Both the position numbers and the translations under genes were made by a program. A DNA stretch of 64,000 nt from Micrococcus lylae NBRC 15355. Its GTDB lineage: Bacteria > Actinomycetota > Actinomycetes > Actinomycetales > Micrococcaceae. Of the stretch, positions 16,405-23,856 are shown one piece after another. The DNA is taken from assembly GCF_001570885.1 (NCBI RefSeq), contig NZ_BCSN01000008.1, positions 1 through 64,000 on the forward strand, in the 5' to 3' direction. The notes beneath the pieces are model-generated. The model searched no databases, was not told the DNA's origin, and saw only the letters and a list, made by a program, of their open reading frames with translations. How positions within the stretch are numbered: the first letter of the stretch is position 1; the number at the start of each line of letters is the position of its first letter.

Positions 16405-17328
16405 ATGGCGCATCACAGCACGACGCCGGTCACCCGCCGCGGTCTGCTCAGGACCGGTGCGCTGGTGGTCGGCGGGATCGGCGCCGGTGGAGTCCTGAGC
16501 GGCTGCGGTGCCGTCGAGATGGTCTCCGGGACGACGGGCACCGTGCCGCCCCGGGACCCGGCGGACCGCACGCTGCGGATCATCGTGACCGAGTCCGAGC
16601 CCTACCAGGAGCCCACAAAGATCGCCCAGAAGCTGCTCGCGGCACAGGGGTGGGAGCTCAAGCCGACCTACGTCACGGACATCATCCAGCCGAACCAGGC
16701 CGTGGACGAGGGTGCTTTCGACGTGAACTTCTTCCAGCATGTGGCCTACCTGAAGCAGTTCAACAAGGACTACGACACGTCCGTGGTCCCGCTGTTCTAC
16801 GTGTACGCACTGCCGGGCGGGCTCTACTCGGACAGGCACGCGAGCATCGAGGACATCCCCGAGGGGGCGACTGTGGCACTGCCTGTGGACCCGTCGAACA
16901 ACGGCCGGGCGATCCTGCTGCTGCGGGAGGCCGGGCTGATCACCCTTCGGCGGGAGCCGGAGTCCGTCATCGAGGTCTCGCAGTCGTTGATCGCACAGAA
17001 CCCTCGGAACCTGCGGCTCGTTGAGCTCGACCAGCAGGCGTTGCTCAACACGCGCCAGGACGTGGACCTCGGGTTCCTCTCGCTGCGCAACGCCGCTGTG
17101 TTGGGGCTGACGCGCGAGGACGCGCTCGTCTTCGAGGACGGCGAATCGGAGCGGCCGTTCCGGATCCTCGTGGGGACGAGGCCCGAGTTCGCGGGGACCG
17201 AGGCGGCGCGGATGCTGCGCGAGGCCTACCAGTCGGCGGAGGTGCGGCAGTGGTTCGCGGGCTACCAGGGCGGGACCCTGCCCCTGCCGTGGGACGCCGA
17301 CGCCGAGAAGGACTACGCGCAGGTGTGA
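16405..17328 (+). CDS. metQ: MetQ/NlpA-family substrate-binding lipoprotein
   Basis: 307 residues from the ATG at 16405 with GGAGGTGAGG directly upstream; a GTG at 16396 lies inside that ribosome site. A twin-arginine-like start (TRRGLLRTGALVVGG) is followed by the lipobox LSGC, so export by Tat or Sec and lipidation are expected. The NlpA lipoprotein-2 domain follows, with VDEGAFDVNFFQHVAYLKQFN and DVDLGFLSLRNAAVLGL lining the ligand cleft in MetQ relatives. Last gene of the riboswitch operon. The ligand may be methionine or another small organosulfur compound. Confidence 0.9.
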   Translation: MAHHSTTPVTRRGLLRTGALVVGGIGAGGVLSGCGAVEMVSGTTGTVPPRDPADRTLRIIVTESEPYQEPTKIAQKLLAAQGWELKPTYVTDIIQPNQAVDEGAFDVNFFQHVAYLKQFNKDYDTSVVPLFYVYALPGGLYSDRHASIEDIPEGATVALPVDPSNNGRAILLLREAGLITLRREPESVIEVSQSLIAQNPRNLRLVELDQQALLNTRQDVDLGFLSLRNAAVLGLTREDALVFEDGESERPFRILVGTRPEFAGTEAARMLREAYQSAEVRQWFAGYQGGTLPLPWDADAEKDYAQV

Positions 17329-17410
17329 GCCCGGTGGGCGTCCCAAGGACCGCGACCTGCCCGAGCGGTCCGGACGCCCGCGCCGAACGCCCGCCCCGGG
17401 ACCCTGGACC

Positions 17411-17452
17411 CCAGCGCCTTCGGACCCAGCGCCTTCGGACCCAGCGCCTTCG
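17411..17452. repeat. 15-bp tandem repeat (almost three units)
   Basis: Unit CCAGCGCCTTCGGAC starts at 17411, 17426 and 17441; the last copy is incomplete. It opens a 330-nt gap that otherwise holds two hairpins and no gene. Confidence 0.8.
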
Positions 17453-17533
17453 ATCCGAAGCGGAGACCGCGCCGCGTACTCTCCTTCGGATCGAGGGCGC
17501 TGTCTTCTCGGGGACCCGCGAATCCGGGGTGCT

Positions 17534-17576
17534 CGATCCGTTCCGGAGCACGCCAGAAGCGCTCCGGAACGGATCG
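17534..17576. terminator. Inverted repeat after metQ
   Basis: CGATCCGTTCCGGAGC pairs perfectly with GCTCCGGAACGGATCG around an 11-nt loop, 205 nt downstream of metQ. Probably a transcription terminator. Confidence 0.6.
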
Positions 17577-17591
17577 AGGGGAGGGGCTTTC

Positions 17592-17622
17592 GGTGCGCAC
17601 CGTGAGACGCACGGTGCGCACC
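17592..17622. terminator. Second inverted repeat, just before the flavoprotein gene
   Basis: GGTGCGCACCGT and ACGGTGCGCACC form a perfect 12-bp stem around a 7-nt loop. At 38 nt before the next start it may be a terminator or, because each arm contains GGTGCGCACC, a protein-binding palindrome. Confidence 0.45.
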
Positions 17623-17659
17623 CCGCCCGAGCGGCCGTCGTCGTGTCAGCATGGATGCC

Positions 17660-18916
17660 ATGAGCAGCACCTACACCGACCTCGCCGACCGCTTCGCCGA
17701 CCTCTTCGCCGCGGTGGGGAAGGGCGACCGGGCGCGTGAGGCCGGCCGGCACCTGCCGTTCGCGGTGCAGCAGCAGCTGCGGGAGGCTGGGCTCGGGATG
17801 GTCTCCGTCGCCGCGGAGGCCGGCGGCGAGGGGGCAGGGCACGAGGACGTGCTGCGCCTGCTCATGGACCTGGCCGCCCAGGACGTGAACACCGCCCATC
17901 TGTGGCGCTCGCACCTGGTGTTCGTGGCCGCCGTGGACGACCAGCCTGCGAGGACCCGACGCCGCTGGCTCAGGCACCTGGCCTCCGGAGAGTGGGGCGG
18001 CTCCGCGCTCGCCGAGCGCTCCGGCGCCGCCCCGGGGAAGGCCGCCACCACCGCCACGAAGGACGAGGGCGGCACCTGGGTGGTCACGGGTGAGAAGTAC
18101 TACGCCACGGGCACCGCCTTCGCCACGTGGACCATCGTCACGGTCGGCATGGAGGGTGCGGACCTGGTGTCCCGCCGCAACTCCAAGCGCGCCGGCGGCG
18201 TGGTCCGGGAGCCCGAGCGTGCCGTGGCCGTGGTCCGCGTCCGCCAGCCACGGGTGCGCATCAAGGACGACTGGGACGGCTTCGGCCAGCGCATGACCGC
18301 CACCGGCTCGGTGCTGCTGGACGGCGCCGCCGCCGAGGACCTGCTGGAGATCCCGCGCCCCCACGGCCCGGTCCCGGTGCTGGAGGAGGCATCCCTGCTG
18401 GCGCTGCAGGTGGGCGTCGCCCGGGCCGCGCTCGCCGAGGGCGTGGACCTGCTGCGCCGGCGCCGTCGCACCTTCAACACCGGCACCGCCGAGCGCCCGC
18501 AGCAGGACCCGCAGCTGCTGGAGATCGTCGGGCGCATGGCCGGGCAGGTCTCGGCCGCCGAGGAGATGGTCCGCGTGGTGGGCCGGGCCATGGACGTCGC
18601 CGCCGGCCTGGAGGCGGGCGGGAACCACGACGACGGCAGCCTCGCCTCCGCCTGGGACGACGCCATGATCGCCGCCTACCGTGCCCAGGCGGTGGTGCCG
18701 CAGTTCGTGCTCGATGTCTGCACGCACATCTTCGACACCCTCGGAGCGTCGTCGACGTCCACTGTCCTGCAGCTGGACCGCCACTGGCGCAATGCCCGCA
18801 CCATCGCCACCCATGACCCGGCCTCCTTCAAGGTCCGGATCGCCGGAGACCACCTGGTCAACGGCACCGTGCCGATCGCCTACACCTCCGCCGGGGACGT
18901 GCCGGACGAACGCTGA
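17660..18916 (+). CDS. Second acyl-CoA-dehydrogenase-like monooxygenase (DszC/SfnB type)
   Basis: 418 residues. Same branch as the gene at 12123: RIKDDWDGFGQRMTATGSV, RRRTFNTGTAERPQQDPQLL and TVLQLDRHWRNARTIATHDP. Expected to oxygenate a sulfur compound with FMNH2 and O2. I chose the ATG at 17660 because CAGCAT lies seven bases upstream as a possible -10 for a leaderless message; an ATG at 17651 would add three residues. No ribosome site is visible for either. The 3' end overlaps the converging MFS gene by 37 nt. It is separated from the riboswitch operon by two hairpins, so it is probably its own unit. Confidence 0.82.
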   Translation: MSSTYTDLADRFADLFAAVGKGDRAREAGRHLPFAVQQQLREAGLGMVSVAAEAGGEGAGHEDVLRLLMDLAAQDVNTAHLWRSHLVFVAAVDDQPARTRRRWLRHLASGEWGGSALAERSGAAPGKAATTATKDEGGTWVVTGEKYYATGTAFATWTIVTVGMEGADLVSRRNSKRAGGVVREPERAVAVVRVRQPRVRIKDDWDGFGQRMTATGSVLLDGAAAEDLLEIPRPHGPVPVLEEASLLALQVGVARAALAEGVDLLRRRRRTFNTGTAERPQQDPQLLEIVGRMAGQVSAAEEMVRVVGRAMDVAAGLEAGGNHDDGSLASAWDDAMIAAYRAQAVVPQFVLDVCTHIFDTLGASSTSTVLQLDRHWRNARTIATHDPASFKVRIAGDHLVNGTVPIAYTSAGDVPDER

Positions 18917-20280
18917 GGCGGGCGGGTCAGCAGGAAGAAGGCCGCCGCCGCGATCAGTGCCAGCGCCGGCCAGAGCACCAGGGGAGCGGCCAGGCCGGCG
19001 AGCTCGCCCAGCAGCCCTCCGCCGAGGGCGGCCACGGGCACGCACCCCATGGTCACCATGCGCCGTGCAGCAAAGGTGCGGCCGAGGGATGCCGGGGGCA
19101 CCGTCTGTGCCGCAAAGGCGGCCCCGGCCACGTTGGTCACCGTCAGGGTGAGGGCCCACAGGGCGGCGAAGAGAGCCATGAGCACGCTCCCGGCCTCCGG
19201 ACGCAGATACGCGGCCAGCGGCAGTGTGGCCACCCCGGCCTGGACCAGCGCCCCGAACGCGAACAGCCTCCGCGGTGCCACTGCCTCGGTGATCCGTGAG
19301 GCCACGGCGCTCGCCGCCAGCGCCGAGACGGCGGCCACCGTGCCCAGCAGGCCGAAGAACGCCGGCCCGAGGTCCAGGTGCCGCAGCACCAGCAGCGGCT
19401 CCACCGTGTCCCCGATCGCCAGGCCGATGTTGCCGGCGGTGACGAGCAGAGTGGTCGCCAGCAGCAGGCGGTTCCCGGCGATGATCCGGAATCCGTGCAG
19501 CAGGCCGGGCCTCGGTGCTTCTGGTGTGCAGCCCTCGCGCAGACCCTGGCCGTCGGTGTCTGGTCCGTCACCGGTCTCGACGTCGGCGTCTGCATCTGTG
19601 GCGACCACGTCGTCCGCCCCGCCGTCCGCGTCCTGGCGGCCGACACTGCTGACTCTGCGCACCAGCGCACGGACCCCGACCAGGGCGAGGACGAAGAGCC
19701 CGACAGCCACGCCCCACGGCACCCCCGGAGCGGACAGGGCGAGCAGGAGACCTGCGCCGCCCGGTGCCACGATCCCGGCGACAGCGTCTGCGGCCGCCAT
19801 CCGCGAGACGAGGGCGGACACCTGATCCCGGCCGGTCACCTGCGGGACCACCGCAGTCTGCGCATTCTCGCTCGCCACCGTGCAGACGCCCAGCAGCGTG
19901 GCCAGCACCAGCACCGCCGCTGTGGACAGCACCCCGCTCACGTAGAGGCCGAGCATGGTCCCGGCCAGCACGGTCTTCGTCGCCAGTGAGGCGACGAGCA
20001 TGCGGGCCGGTCCCCAGGCGTCGGTGGCGGCGCCGATCGGCACGGCGAGCAGCACGAAGGACAGTGAGCTGAGGGCGTTCAGCAGGCCGAGTTCGGCTGC
20101 GCCGAAGCCGAGCGAGGTGACCACGACGACCGCCAGCACAGTGTCCAGCAGCTGCACGCCGGCGGCATCGAGGCCGTTGGAGGCCAGAAGTCTGCGGCGA
20201 GTTCCGAGGTCGGCGGCGGCACGCCCGCCAGAGTGATGAGCAGGGGCAGGATGCGGCCCCGGCAGGGGAGGGGTGTTCAT
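18880..20280 (-). CDS. MFS transporter, 12-helix MFS_3-like
   Basis: 466 residues. Hydrophobic helices in two halves are separated by a long acidic cytoplasmic loop rich in Asp and Gly (around residues 215-260, QDADGGADDVVATDADADVE). LSFVLLAVPIGAATDAWGPARMLV carries the MFS motif A-like turn between helices 2 and 3. Substrate unknown; the position between two organosulfur flavoenzymes hints at a related export or import role, which is weak inference. ATG at 20280 with a poor AGAGAG site. A leaderless nonapeptide ORF and a hairpin sit upstream at 20354-20383. Confidence 0.82.
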   Translation of the reverse strand: MNTPPLPGPHPAPAHHSGGRAAADLGTRRRLLASNGLDAAGVQLLDTVLAVVVVTSLGFGAAELGLLNALSSLSFVLLAVPIGAATDAWGPARMLVASLATKTVLAGTMLGLYVSGVLSTAAVLVLATLLGVCTVASENAQTAVVPQVTGRDQVSALVSRMAAADAVAGIVAPGGAGLLLALSAPGVPWGVAVGLFVLALVGVRALVRRVSSVGRQDADGGADDVVATDADADVETGDGPDTDGQGLREGCTPEAPRPGLLHGFRIIAGNRLLLATTLLVTAGNIGLAIGDTVEPLLVLRHLDLGPAFFGLLGTVAAVSALAASAVASRITEAVAPRRLFAFGALVQAGVATLPLAAYLRPEAGSVLMALFAALWALTLTVTNVAGAAFAAQTVPPASLGRTFAARRMVTMGCVPVAALGGGLLGELAGLAAPLVLWPALALIAAAAFFLLTRPPQRSSGTSPAEV

Positions 20281-20316
20281 GGAAGAGCTCTCTATGGGAT
20301 CCGGACACGGTCAAGA

Positions 20317-20337
20317 CCCCTCGCACGGGGCGAGGGG
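20317..20337. terminator. Hairpin in the MFS leader
   Basis: CCCTCGC and GCGAGGG pair around a short loop, between the MFKLHA-type leader ORF and the MFS start on the minus strand. It is followed on that strand's upstream side by GCGATCGCACCCCCTCG, so alternative pairings are possible. Function as an attenuator is inference. Confidence 0.35.
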
Positions 20338-20353
20338 GTGCGATCGCGTCGGA

Positions 20354-20383
20354 TCAGGCGTGGAGCTTCATCACATGGAACAT
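20354..20383 (-). CDS. Nonapeptide leader ORF upstream of the MFS gene
   Basis: ATG at 20383 lies seven bases after TAGGGT (20391-20396), the geometry of a leaderless actinobacterial message. It encodes MFHVMKLHA and stops 71 nt before the MFS start. A C-rich segment (ACCCCCTCG) follows, as in elements A and B near 4.2 and 5.4 kb. Confidence 0.35.
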   Translation of the reverse strand: MFHVMKLHA

Positions 20384-20427
20384 GGCCGTCACCCTACCGG
20401 ACTGCGCTTCCGGCTCGCCGCCGTCGT

Positions 20428-20560
20428 CGAGCCAGAGACTTCGGTCCCTTCGCGGCATGCCGAAGTGACCACTTCCTCTGGTTCGGCCCGCCGCCGTCGC
20501 CGAGCCAGAGACTTCGGTCCCTTCGCGGCATGCCGAAGTGACCACTTCCTCTGGTTCGGC
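20428..20560. repeat. Two 60-bp direct repeats, each palindromic
   Basis: Copies 20428-20487 and 20501-20560 are identical or nearly so. Each begins CGAGCCAGAGACTTCGG and ends CTTCCTCTGGTTCGGC, so the ends pair as an imperfect hairpin with CCGAAGTGACCACTTC inside. A fragment of the end (CTGGTTCGGC) recurs near 20575. Resembles REP/BIME-type repeats. Confidence 0.85.
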
Positions 20561-20599
20561 GCGATGGCCCCCCCCTGGTTCGGCCCGACGGCGACGTCA

Positions 20600-20716
20600 C
20601 GAACCCGGCGCCGGAGGCACGCGAGGCGACGGCGCCGCCGTCGTGAAGCCTCTGCGGCAACCGACTACCGCAGCACACCGGCGGAGGCGTTGCATGGTCC
20701 CAGCCGCCCGGACTCG
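20600..20716 (+). promoter_or_regulatory. Possible third SAM-riboswitch-like leader
   Basis: The segment has GTGAAGCC, GCGGCAACC and later GTTGCATGGTCCCAGC, in the order and spacing of the S-box core (TGAAGCC, GGCAACC, GGTGCTAATTCC). CGAACCCGG and CCGGACTCG could form an imperfect P1. It lies 51 nt before a DszA-like gene, a sensible target. The match is much weaker than at 11724 and 12010. Confidence 0.35.
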
Positions 20717-20767
20717 CACACCCCGCCGAGGCCGGTTCCCGCACCAGAAGCGCTGAAGGAGCACCCC

Positions 20768-22183
20768 ATGAGCACTGCCGAGAAGGCCGGAGCCGCAGCA
20801 TCCGCCGGACCGCACACGAACCGCGAGATCCTCTTCAACGCGTTCGACATGAACTGCGTGGCCCACCAGTCGCCCGGGCTGTGGCGGCACCCGGAGGACC
20901 GCGCCCGGGACTACAACACCCTCGGCTACTGGACGCACCTGGCGCAGACGCTGGAGAAGGGCCTGTTCGACGGGCTGTTCATCGCCGACGTCCTCGGCCC
21001 GTACTCCGTGTACGGAGGCACCTCCGAGGCCGCCGTCAGGACCGGGGCGCAGACCCCCGTGAACGATCCGTTCCTGCTCGTCTCCGCGATGGCCGCGGTC
21101 ACCGAGCACCTCGGCTTCGGCGTCACCGCCGGCACCGCCTATGAGCACCCCTACCCATTCGCACGCCGCCTCGCCACGCTCGACCACCTCACGGGCGGCC
21201 GCGTGGGCTGGAACGTGGTCACCGGCTACCTGCCCTCCGCCGCCCAGAACATGGGCCAGGACGACCAGATGGAGCACGACGAACGGTACGACCACGCGGA
21301 TGAGTACCTCGACGTCGTGTACAAGCTGCTCGAGAAGTCCTGGGAGGAGGACGCCGTCGTCTATGACAAGGCCTCCGGTGTGTTCGCGGACCCGGCCAAG
21401 GTCCACGACATCGCCCACGAGGGCACGTGGTTCAAGGTCCCCGGCCACGCCGTCACCGAGCCGTCCGTGCAGCGCACCCCCGTGATCTACCAGGCCGGCG
21501 CCTCCACACGCGGCCGCGCCTTCGCCGGCAAGCACGCCGAGGCCGTGTTCATCAACTCCCCCACGAAGGAGCTGGCGGCGGCCACTGTGAAGAAGATCCG
21601 CCAGGCGGTGGCGGAGGCCGGCCGCGACCCGTACGACGTGAAGATCTTCGCGATGCAGACCGTGGTCACCGGCGCCACCGACGAGGACGCGCGGGCCAAG
21701 TACGACGACCTGGCACAGTACGTGGACCCGCTGGGCGGCCTCGTGCTGATGTCCGGCTGGATGGGCATCGACCTGTCCCGGTACGAGCTGGACGAGCCGA
21801 TCGGAGACGTGGAGTCGAACGCCATCCAGTCCACCGTGGAGACCTTCCAGAAGGCCTCCGGCACGGACGAGGAGTGGACGGTGCGCAAGCTCGCCGAGTG
21901 GGTGGGCATCGGCGGCTTCGGTCCCGTGATCGTGGGCGGCGGTGAGTCCGCGGCCCGTCAGCTCGCCGACTGGGCCGATGAGACGGACGTGGACGGCTTC
22001 AACCTCGCCTACCACATCACCCCCGGCACCTTCGAGGACATCGTGGAGTTCGTGGTGCCTCAGCTGCAGAGACTCGGCCGCTACAAGACCGCGTACACGG
22101 ACGGCACGCTGCGCCACAAGCTCTTCGGCGCCGGAGACCGGGTGAAGCCGACCCACCGGGCCGCGCAGGTCACCCTGGGCTGA
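20768..22183 (+). CDS. FMN-dependent monooxygenase, DszA/NtaA family (second copy)
   Basis: 471 residues from the ATG at 20768, GAAGGAG seven bases upstream. Luciferase-like barrel with HQSPGLWRHPEDRA, GRVGWNVVTGYLPSAAQNMG, DERYDHADEYLDVVYKLLE and IYQAGASTRGRAFA. It resembles the enzyme at 13526 in motifs but differs in loops, so the two probably act on different substrates or in sequence. Expected to use FMNH2 from an unlinked reductase to cleave a C-S (or C-N) bond. A possible riboswitch and a pair of palindromic repeats precede it. Confidence 0.88.
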   Translation: MSTAEKAGAAASAGPHTNREILFNAFDMNCVAHQSPGLWRHPEDRARDYNTLGYWTHLAQTLEKGLFDGLFIADVLGPYSVYGGTSEAAVRTGAQTPVNDPFLLVSAMAAVTEHLGFGVTAGTAYEHPYPFARRLATLDHLTGGRVGWNVVTGYLPSAAQNMGQDDQMEHDERYDHADEYLDVVYKLLEKSWEEDAVVYDKASGVFADPAKVHDIAHEGTWFKVPGHAVTEPSVQRTPVIYQAGASTRGRAFAGKHAEAVFINSPTKELAAATVKKIRQAVAEAGRDPYDVKIFAMQTVVTGATDEDARAKYDDLAQYVDPLGGLVLMSGWMGIDLSRYELDEPIGDVESNAIQSTVETFQKASGTDEEWTVRKLAEWVGIGGFGPVIVGGGESAARQLADWADETDVDGFNLAYHITPGTFEDIVEFVVPQLQRLGRYKTAYTDGTLRHKLFGAGDRVKPTHRAAQVTLG

Positions 22184-22372
22184 TCCGGGCCTTCTTCCCG
22201 ACGACGGCCCCTCGCCCCCGACGGACCCTCGCCCCCGGCGGGCGCCCCGCCTTCGGCCGCTGCGCCCGCCTCCGGCTGCAGCGCCCCGCCGACGGTCCCC
22301 CGCCTCCGGCCGCAGCGCCCGCCGGGTACCGTGGAAGGGCAGATCCCTGCACCCCGACGGAAGGATCCCCGC

Positions 22373-23245
22373 GTGATCTCCTCGACGCCCCGCACCGCCG
22401 CCGACCGTTCCGCCGCAGGTGCGCTGTCCCGCCTCGGCCTGGGCGCCCTGGCCGTCACGGCCGCCCTGACGCTCTCCGCCTGCGGCGGCCCGGACTCCGC
22501 CGGTGAGGCATGGGACGGCGCCCGGGAGCAGCTCGCGGAGGCCGAGTCCTTCCGGCTCACGGCGGAGCTTCCCGAGGAGGCGCTGCAGGGCGGTGCGGCC
22601 TCCGGCACCCTCGAGGCCTCCGGGAGCACCGGGGAGCCGAACGGCCAGCTGACCATGCGCATGAAGGCCGACCAGGGGGACTTCTCCATGGAGGTGCGCG
22701 AGGTCGGAGAGAAGGGCTACATCCGCATGGACGTGGACGGCGAAGACCTGGACCAGAACGCCAAGGCGATGATGGGCCTGGGGGACAAGTGGATCGCCCA
22801 GGACGTCCCGGAAGACCAGAGGGGCATGATCGGCTCTCTGCGTGAGTCGATGCTGGCCAAGCTCCCTGACGCCGGCGCCCTCGAGGGCGTTGACGCGGAG
22901 GCGCAGGAGGTCGACCGCGACGGTGAGAAGGCCTACCGCTATGAGATCCCCCAGGACATCGCCGAGTCCGCTGCCCAGGAGGCGGAGACCGAGGGGGAGG
23001 ACTCCGACGGTCTGGACCAGGGTGCGGCCGCCCTGAACGAGCTCGACATGTCCCTGGTGCACGCCTTCGTGGTGGACGGGGACGGCGAGCTCCTCGCCCT
23101 GGAGCTCCGGGGTGAAGAGGGTGAGGACGGTGAGAAGGCCCCTGCCACCGAGATGACGTTCTCCGGCTGGGATTCGGTGGAGGAGGTCGAGGCCCCCGCG
23201 GAAGACGAGGTCCGCGAGGCGCCTGGCATCGACGGTCAGGGCTGA
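22373..23245 (+). CDS. Secreted lipoprotein, paralogue of the one at 8641
   Basis: 290 residues from a GTG at 22373, with GGAAGGA seven bases upstream; in-frame codons further up lack a site. The N-terminal signal peptide ends in the lipobox LSAC. The mature part shares the plan of the 8641 protein: AGEAWDGAREQLAEAESFRL near the start, beta-rich acidic middle with IRMDVDGEDL, VDRDGEKAYRYEIP, and a WDSVEEVEAPAEDEV ending. LppX/LprAFG-like fold is suggested but not proven. Between 22184 and 22372 there is only a Pro/Gly-codon-like repeat-rich spacer. Confidence 0.78.
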   Translation: MISSTPRTAADRSAAGALSRLGLGALAVTAALTLSACGGPDSAGEAWDGAREQLAEAESFRLTAELPEEALQGGAASGTLEASGSTGEPNGQLTMRMKADQGDFSMEVREVGEKGYIRMDVDGEDLDQNAKAMMGLGDKWIAQDVPEDQRGMIGSLRESMLAKLPDAGALEGVDAEAQEVDRDGEKAYRYEIPQDIAESAAQEAETEGEDSDGLDQGAAALNELDMSLVHAFVVDGDGELLALELRGEEGEDGEKAPATEMTFSGWDSVEEVEAPAEDEVREAPGIDGQG

Positions 23246-23298
23246 CCGCCCGGACTCGACGGCCAGGGCTGACCGCCCGGCTGGTGTGCATGCGCACA

Positions 23299-23330
23299 AA
23301 GGCCCCCGACCGGGAACGATCGGGGGCCTT
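23299..23330. terminator. Terminator between convergent genes
   Basis: AAGGCCCCCGA and the matching TCGGGGGCCTT form an 11-bp stem around a short loop, placed between the lipoprotein gene and the YtxH-like gene. Just before it, 23231-23276 is a two-copy, roughly 32-bp tandem duplication of the lipoprotein's end. Confidence 0.8.
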
Positions 23331-23356
23331 CGCATCGCGCCTCAGGCGCAGACGGC

Positions 23357-23704
23357 TCAGTTCTGAGCGCCGGCCGGGCCTTCGGAGGACATCGGGGTGG
23401 ACGGGTCGGAGACCACGTCGGCGTCGGCCTTGACGGCGCTGTCGCCGTTGCCGGAGACCTTGGCCTTCGCGTCGTCCACCTTGTGCTGGACGGTGGAGGT
23501 CAGGTTCTGGACCTTCTCGTTGGACTTGGCCTCCTCCCACTTCTGGGTGGCCTGGCCCTGGACCTGCGAGACCTTCTCCTGGGTCTTCGGGTCGTTCCAG
23601 AACTTCTGGGCGTTGTTGGTCATCTTGTTCAGGTTCTGGCGGCCCTCACGGGAACCGAGGAAGTAGCCGAGGGCGGCACCGACGCCAAGGGTGATCAGAC
23701 GCAT
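23357..23704 (-). CDS. YtxH-like small membrane-anchored protein
   Basis: 115 residues. One N-terminal hydrophobic helix with the YtxH hallmark LGVGAALGYFLGSREGRQ, then a charged helical tail (FWNDPKTQEKVSQVQGQATQ) likely to be amphipathic, and a disordered acidic end. YtxH-type proteins are general-stress-associated, of unknown mechanism. AAGGAG is seven bases before the ATG at 23704 but only one base before the ATG at 23710, so I place the start at 23704. Confidence 0.75.
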   Translation of the reverse strand: MRLITLGVGAALGYFLGSREGRQNLNKMTNNAQKFWNDPKTQEKVSQVQGQATQKWEEAKSNEKVQNLTSTVQHKVDDAKAKVSGNGDSAVKADADVVSDPSTPMSSEGPAGAQN

Positions 23705-23856
23705 GTCCATTCTCCTTCTGTAGGAACGGGGGCGGTGGGCTGCGGAGCCGAGGCGGCCCCCCTCGTCAGGCCCATCCGCCGTTTGAGTCCCACTTTTGCC
23801 GTACCGAGGCCGCCAGGTCAACGTCTGGGCGCGGATTCAGCCCAGGGCGTGTGGTG

